Positions 5,244 through 7,766 of a stretch of DNA of 7,766 nucleotides are shown one piece after another; the first letter of the stretch is position 1; every line of letters starts with the position of its first letter. The DNA comes from Virgibacillus salarius (GTDB taxonomy: Bacteria; Bacillota; Bacilli; Bacillales; Amphibacillaceae): NCBI RefSeq assembly GCF_039521925.1, contig NZ_BAAACY010000132.1, positions 1 through 7,766 of the forward strand, in the 5' to 3' direction. Below the pieces are notes generated by a model. The model was not told the origin of the DNA, made no database searches, and worked only from the letters and a program-made list of their open reading frames with translations. Position numbers and translations under genes: made by a program.

Positions 5244-6161
5244 GTGGAACAAATCATGCGTAATTTCTTTTTATTTTTATCAAATAATAAACCACTAACG
5301 AAAGCAGCAAAGAAATACGGTTTTCGGTTTGGAGCATCACGATTTGTCGCAGGAGTAGATATTAATGGTGCAGCTGAGAAGATTAAAGAATTAAACGATA
5401 AGGGGTTTGAAGTAACTGTCGATCACTTGGGAGAATTCATTGACAATGAAGAAGAAGCGAGGCAATCTACTGAGGAATGCATTCATGCAATTAAGGTCAT
5501 TGCGGAAAAAGATCTGAATGCACAATTGTCGTTGAAATTAACCTCACTTGGTATGGATATTTCTTATGAGCTTGTCATGGGAAATATGCGTAGAATACTA
5601 CAGACAGGGAAAGAGTATGGAGTCATTGTCACAATTGATATGGAAGATTATGAACGAACGGAACAAACGTTAACCATTTTTAAATCATTGAGGCAGGAAT
5701 TTGATAATCTTGGAACGGTACTACAAGCTTATCTTTATCGTGTAGAAGAGGATTTAGATGCACTAAATGAGTTTAACCCATATTTGCGGCTTGTAAAAGG
5801 TGCTTATAAAGAATCCGAAAAGGTTGCCTTTCCAAATAAACAGGATGTCGATGAGAATTATAAAAAGATCATTAAGAAGAATCTGTTAAATGGTAACTAC
5901 ACAGCTGTAGCTACACATGATGATGATATTATTGCATATACAAAAGAACTGGAAAAAACACATGCTATTCCCAGAGATCAATTTGAGTTTCAAATGCTGT
6001 ATGGTATCCGAATTGAACTTCAAGAACGATTGATTGAAGAGGGGTATAAGGTGCGTGTTTATATGCCTTATGGTGACGATTGGTTTGGATATAATATGCG
6101 TCGCTTAGCAGAACGACCTGCCAACGTTGCCTTTGTGTTGAAAGGAATCTTTAAAAAATAA
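5244..6161 (+). CDS. Proline dehydrogenase
   Basis: A monofunctional FAD enzyme of 305 residues that oxidises L-proline to 1-pyrroline-5-carboxylate and passes electrons to the quinone pool at the membrane; B. subtilis PutB and FadM/YusM are about 302-303 residues. The TIM-barrel signature strings are present in order: LKLTSLG (97-103), TIDMEDYERT (130-139), QAYLYR (161-166), LVKGAYKE (183-190), ATHD (223-226), FQMLYG (249-254), VYMPYG (272-277) and the substrate-binding RRLAERPAN (286-294). Start is GTG. It supplies the substrate of the dehydrogenase gene upstream. The order here is dehydrogenase first, the reverse of B. subtilis putBCP, and no proline permease gene is in the window. The hairpin at 5144-5211 should make it less expressed than the upstream gene. 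No promoter of its own is convincing. Confidence 0.94.
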   Translation: MEQIMRNFFLFLSNNKPLTKAAKKYGFRFGASRFVAGVDINGAAEKIKELNDKGFEVTVDHLGEFIDNEEEARQSTEECIHAIKVIAEKDLNAQLSLKLTSLGMDISYELVMGNMRRILQTGKEYGVIVTIDMEDYERTEQTLTIFKSLRQEFDNLGTVLQAYLYRVEEDLDALNEFNPYLRLVKGAYKESEKVAFPNKQDVDENYKKIIKKNLLNGNYTAVATHDDDIIAYTKELEKTHAIPRDQFEFQMLYGIRIELQERLIEEGYKVRVYMPYGDDWFGYNMRRLAERPANVAFVLKGIFKK

Positions 6162-6344
6162 AGTTAAGGTTACTTTAGTCCTTCTGAGGTATAACGAAAG
6201 TGGTCCGCTACTAGCAACAATCTTTATATTATAATTCTATGTAGGCCAAAACGAATCAACGCTTTACTAGTAGTCGACAATACGACTACTCGAACTATTG
6301 AAACGGAGGGCTTACTATCAGCTATATGAAAAAATTTTTATTAC

Positions 6345-6408
6345 GTGCAAGCTGCTAATTTGGGTTGATGGATGATAAGCTACCTTCTCAAATTGCGCTT
6401 GCACTTTT
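6345..6408 (+). terminator. Long stem-loop with T4, possible terminator
   Basis: GTGCAAGC (6345-6352) pairs with GCTTGCAC (6397-6404), and AATTTG (6357-6362) with CAAATT (6389-6394); GGT 6363-6365 can add pairs with ACC 6382-6384. TTTTCT follows. It lies about 180 nt after proline dehydrogenase and is the first terminator-like structure after that gene. Confidence 0.45.
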
Positions 6409-6439
6409 CTATTACTGTTTATTCCGTATATAATTGACA

Positions 6440-6480
6440 GGATAACCCCTAAAAATGATACCGCCATCATTAGGTTATCC
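6440..6480. repeat. Inverted repeat with nested arms
   Basis: GGATAACC (6440-6447) and GGTTATCC (6473-6480) are perfect arms; inside them ATGAT (6455-6459) pairs with ATCAT (6466-6470). An alternative fold pairs CCTAA (6448-6452) with TTAGG (6470-6474). No T-run follows on either strand, so it is not a standard terminator. TTGACA at 6434-6439 has no -10 partner at 16-18 nt. Confidence 0.5.
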
Positions 6481-6516
6481 AGTTCACATAATTGCTTATC
6501 TATAAAAAAAGGCGTA

Positions 6517-6525
6517 TGCTAGTAT
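6517..6525 (+). promoter_or_regulatory. Possible extended -10 promoter of the SDR gene
   Basis: TGC-TAGTAT (TG at 6517-6518, hexamer 6520-6525) is an extended -10 type element. The -35 side is weak (TTATCT at 6496-6501, 18-nt spacer). Transcription would start near 6532, inside the palindrome at 6532-6551. Confidence 0.35.
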
Positions 6526-6531
6526 TATAAA

Positions 6532-6551
6532 AAGTAAGTGAATACTTACTT
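6532..6551. promoter_or_regulatory. TetR-type operator palindrome before the SDR gene
   Basis: AAGTAAGT (6532-6539) and ACTTACTT (6544-6551) are perfect arms around GAAT. A second register pairs 6529-6539 with 6548-6558 over 11 bp. Size, A/T content and position at the predicted start are typical of TetR/AcrR-family operators. No such regulator gene is in the window. Confidence 0.6.
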
Positions 6552-6585
6552 ACTTTTTAGTGAATAAGATAAAGGGGTGTCTTTG

Positions 6586-7329
6586 ATGGCAGATAGAGTA
6601 GTAGTTATAACAGGTGCCGCAAGTGGAATTGGACGTGCAACTGCGTTAAAATTTGCGCAAGAAGGGGATAAGGTAGTAGTTGCTGATTTGAATGGAAGTG
6701 GTCAAGATATAGCTAAGCAAATTACTAAAGATGGCGGTAAAGCTACATTCATAAAAACAGATGTTTCCAAACAAGAGGACGTACAAAACCTAGTGAATAA
6801 AGCAGTGGAGTTATATGGATCCATAGATGTAATGTTTAATAATGCTGGAATTGGCGATATGGGATCAATCCTTGAGCCGAATATAGATTCTTATCATAAA
6901 ACAATAGGTGTGAATCAACACGGTGTGGCATATGGAATCTTCGCAGCAGGTCGTAAAATGAAGGAATTGAATGTAAATGGTGTTATTATTAACACTGCTT
7001 CCGTATTCGGTTATATGGCAAATAAAGGTACATTTGCTTATCAAGCAAGTAAGGGTGCAGTACGAATGATGACACAAACTGCAGCACTAGAGCTCGCACC
7101 ATTTGCTATTCGCGTAGTTGGTGTTGCTCCAGGTGGGGTTGATACGCCAATTATTCAAGGTTATAAAGATAAAGGGATGTTGGAACATTTGAAGAAACAG
7201 CAAATGCGCGAGCAGTTGATTCAACCAGAGGCCATTGCTAATGCTGTCTATTTACTATCACTAAAAGAAGCAGATGTTATTAATGGAAGTATTGTTATGC
7301 TTGATGATGGTTATGCATCATTCAAATAA
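6586..7329 (+). CDS. SDR family NAD(P)-dependent oxidoreductase
   Basis: A classical short-chain dehydrogenase of 247 residues with a single Rossmann fold. Visible marks: glycine motif TGAASGIG (9-16), D34 at the end of strand 2 (VVADLN) favouring NAD over NADP, NNAG (85-88), N110, catalytic S139 in NTASVFG, Y152 and K156 in YQASK, and PGGVDTP (182-188). The substrate cannot be read from sequence; the closest names in databases would be of the 3-oxoacyl-ACP reductase or glucose dehydrogenase kind. I start at the ATG 6586 because AAAGGGG (6571-6577) ends 8 nt before it; the in-frame GTG at 6577 overlaps that site. It is a single-gene unit with a TetR-type operator upstream and its own terminator, suggesting induction by a small molecule. 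It has no visible link to proline use. Confidence 0.92.
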   Translation: MADRVVVITGAASGIGRATALKFAQEGDKVVVADLNGSGQDIAKQITKDGGKATFIKTDVSKQEDVQNLVNKAVELYGSIDVMFNNAGIGDMGSILEPNIDSYHKTIGVNQHGVAYGIFAAGRKMKELNVNGVIINTASVFGYMANKGTFAYQASKGAVRMMTQTAALELAPFAIRVVGVAPGGVDTPIIQGYKDKGMLEHLKKQQMREQLIQPEAIANAVYLLSLKEADVINGSIVMLDDGYASFK

Positions 7330-7337
7330 GTTATAAT

Positions 7338-7372
7338 AGTAAGGCTGGTGATTCCTCCAGCCTTACTTTTTT
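7338..7372 (+). terminator. Rho-independent terminator of the SDR gene
   Basis: AGTAAGGCTGG (7338-7348) and CCAGCCTTACT (7357-7367) pair perfectly over 11 bp around an 8-nt loop and run into T6 (7367-7372). It begins 8 nt after the stop codon. Confidence 0.93.
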
Positions 7373-7423
7373 GTCTAGGAATTATAAAATTTGTCCATGT
7401 GGATATGGGCGTGTTGGGTCGCG

Positions 7424-7573
7424 CCTAGCTCCAGAGCCCAGAAACTAAACGACTTCACGAATCTTTCTGCGATAAGTCATCATTGGCTAGAAAGCACACC
7501 ATAATTTCTTTATCTCCATTGACTCGCTCCAGTCGCTATGTTTCTAATCGGGTGCTTACGCTTTTGCTCTTCA
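7424..7573. repeat. Bacillaceae-type dispersed intergenic repeat
   Basis: The opening CGCCTAGCTCCAGAGCCC and the closing GGGTGCTTACGCTTTTGCTC match, with changes, the start and end phrases of an intergenic repeat I recall from many Bacillaceae genomes (TAGCTCCAGCGCCC ... GGGCGCTTGCGCTTTTG). The arms GAGCCC and GGGTGC pair only partly here, so the copy is degenerate. An internal arm pair CTTTCT/AGAAAG lies at about 7465-7497. Recognition is from memory; boundaries are approximate. Confidence 0.5.
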
Positions 7574-7596
7574 CGTTAGGAAGATATAAAACTTTA

Positions 7597-7612
7597 GCTT
7601 AGTCGACTAAGC
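7597..7612. repeat. 16-bp perfect palindrome
   Basis: GCTTAGTCGACTAAGC reads the same on both strands with no spacer. It has no gene immediately next to it, and its role is unknown. Confidence 0.6.
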
Positions 7613-7669
7613 AACGTAGCGAACATTTTTAAGTACAATGTATATGTAGAAACTAAGGTTTTCGCAATT

Positions 7670-7692
7670 ACTTGGCGAAAAGCCAAGTTTTT
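7670..7692 (+). terminator. Small plus-strand terminator-like hairpin
   Basis: ACTTGGC (7670-7676) and GCCAAGT (7682-7688) form a 7-bp stem with loop GAAAA, followed by T5 (7688-7692). No plus-strand gene ends just before it, so it may end an unseen small RNA or act weakly for the minus-strand gene to its right. GCCAAGT recurs at 7738-7744. Confidence 0.5.
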
Positions 7693-7693
7693 C

Positions 7694-7766
7694 TTATAAG
7701 TTAAGAAAGTATAAAATCAGTGCAATGACTGCGTTAAGCCAAGTAGTTATTTTGAAATGTTTGATG
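7694..7766 (-). CDS. Possible C-terminal end of a membrane protein (partial)
   Basis: Reading the minus strand from the window edge gives 23 codons and a TAA stop at 7694-7696. The peptide ends TTWLNAVIALILYFLNL, a hydrophobic stretch like a last transmembrane helix of a small transporter. The gene body lies outside the window, so function cannot be named. The opposite strand is also open here (ATG at 7725, no ribosome binding site), so this call rests only on composition. Confidence 0.35.
   Translation of the reverse strand, partial: IKHFKITTWLNAVIALILYFLNL

Larger units (their letters stand above)
6162..6585. other. 424-bp intergenic region rich in hairpins, no gene
   Basis: Between proline dehydrogenase and the SDR gene. 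It contains a stem-loop AGTAGTCG/CGACTACT (6269-6276, 6283-6290), a terminator-like hairpin (6345-6408), an inverted repeat (6440-6480) and the SDR promoter/operator region. TATAAT hexamers at 6230-6235 and 6429-6434 lack good -35 partners. A 10-codon frame (6326-6358, MKKFLLRASC) has AGGG-type bases 15 nt upstream, too far for a good site. Confidence 0.65.
7374..7693. other. Intergenic region with repeat DNA, no gene
   Basis: Holds the Bacillaceae-type repeat (7424-7573), the 16-bp palindrome (7597-7612) and a small terminator (7670-7692). I found no supported reading frame and no convincing promoter; TACAAT at 7634-7639 lacks a -35 box. Confidence 0.65.

Noticed and set aside
6865..7077. 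Minus-strand open frame within the SDR gene
   Set aside because: Antisense shadow; low-complexity, Cys/His/Tyr-rich translation typical of noise.
7725..7766. Plus-strand start ATG with open frame to the window end
   Set aside because: No ribosome binding site, and the opposite strand gives a more protein-like hydrophobic tail with a stop; too short to decide firmly.

Overview
The window looks like chromosomal DNA of a low-GC, Gram-positive Bacillaceae, probably of the Oceanobacillus/Virgibacillus type. Grounds: A/T-rich DNA, strong AGGAGG-type ribosome binding sites 6-9 nt from starts, TTG and GTG starts, sigma-A-like promoters, a perfect CcpA cre box, and intergenic repeats of a kind I recall from Bacillaceae. 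Genus assignment is inference.

Layout. 1-100: a terminator hairpin. 81-364: a 284-bp repeat element with matching inverted ends, stopping 28 bp short of a short MetE-family methyltransferase gene (393-1505). 1535-1639: a long imperfect palindrome. Then a sigma-A-like promoter (1772-1800) and an XRE-cupin regulator gene (about 1850-2410) with no usual start codon where its domain begins. A second XRE-cupin gene (2575-3123, minus strand) converges on it, with repeat-like hairpins between them. That second regulator is divergent from a proline catabolism pair: 1-pyrroline-5-carboxylate dehydrogenase (3541-5088) and proline dehydrogenase (5244-6161). The shared 417-bp divergent region holds a near-consensus promoter, a 19-bp palindrome at the predicted transcription start, a leader of about 260 nt and a perfect cre palindrome. 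A large terminator-like hairpin separates the two proline genes. After about 420 bp of hairpin-rich DNA comes an SDR oxidoreductase (6586-7329) with a TetR-type operator palindrome at its promoter and a textbook terminator. The right end holds a second Bacillaceae-type repeat, a 16-bp palindrome, a small terminator and possibly the C-terminal end of a membrane protein gene on the minus strand.

How it works together. Proline dehydrogenase oxidises proline to pyrroline-5-carboxylate, and the dehydrogenase converts this (as glutamate semialdehyde) to glutamate. The sequence suggests three layers of control: a local repressor or activator (the divergent XRE-cupin protein) at the palindrome, carbon catabolite control at the cre, and attenuation or RNA processing between the two genes. 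The MetE-like and SDR genes look like independent units. I see no phage, CRISPR, rRNA, tRNA or intact insertion sequence. The most interesting items are the apparent XRE-cupin control of proline catabolism, the AUA or AUU start of the other XRE-cupin gene, and the repeat element placed where the MetE-like gene's promoter should be.
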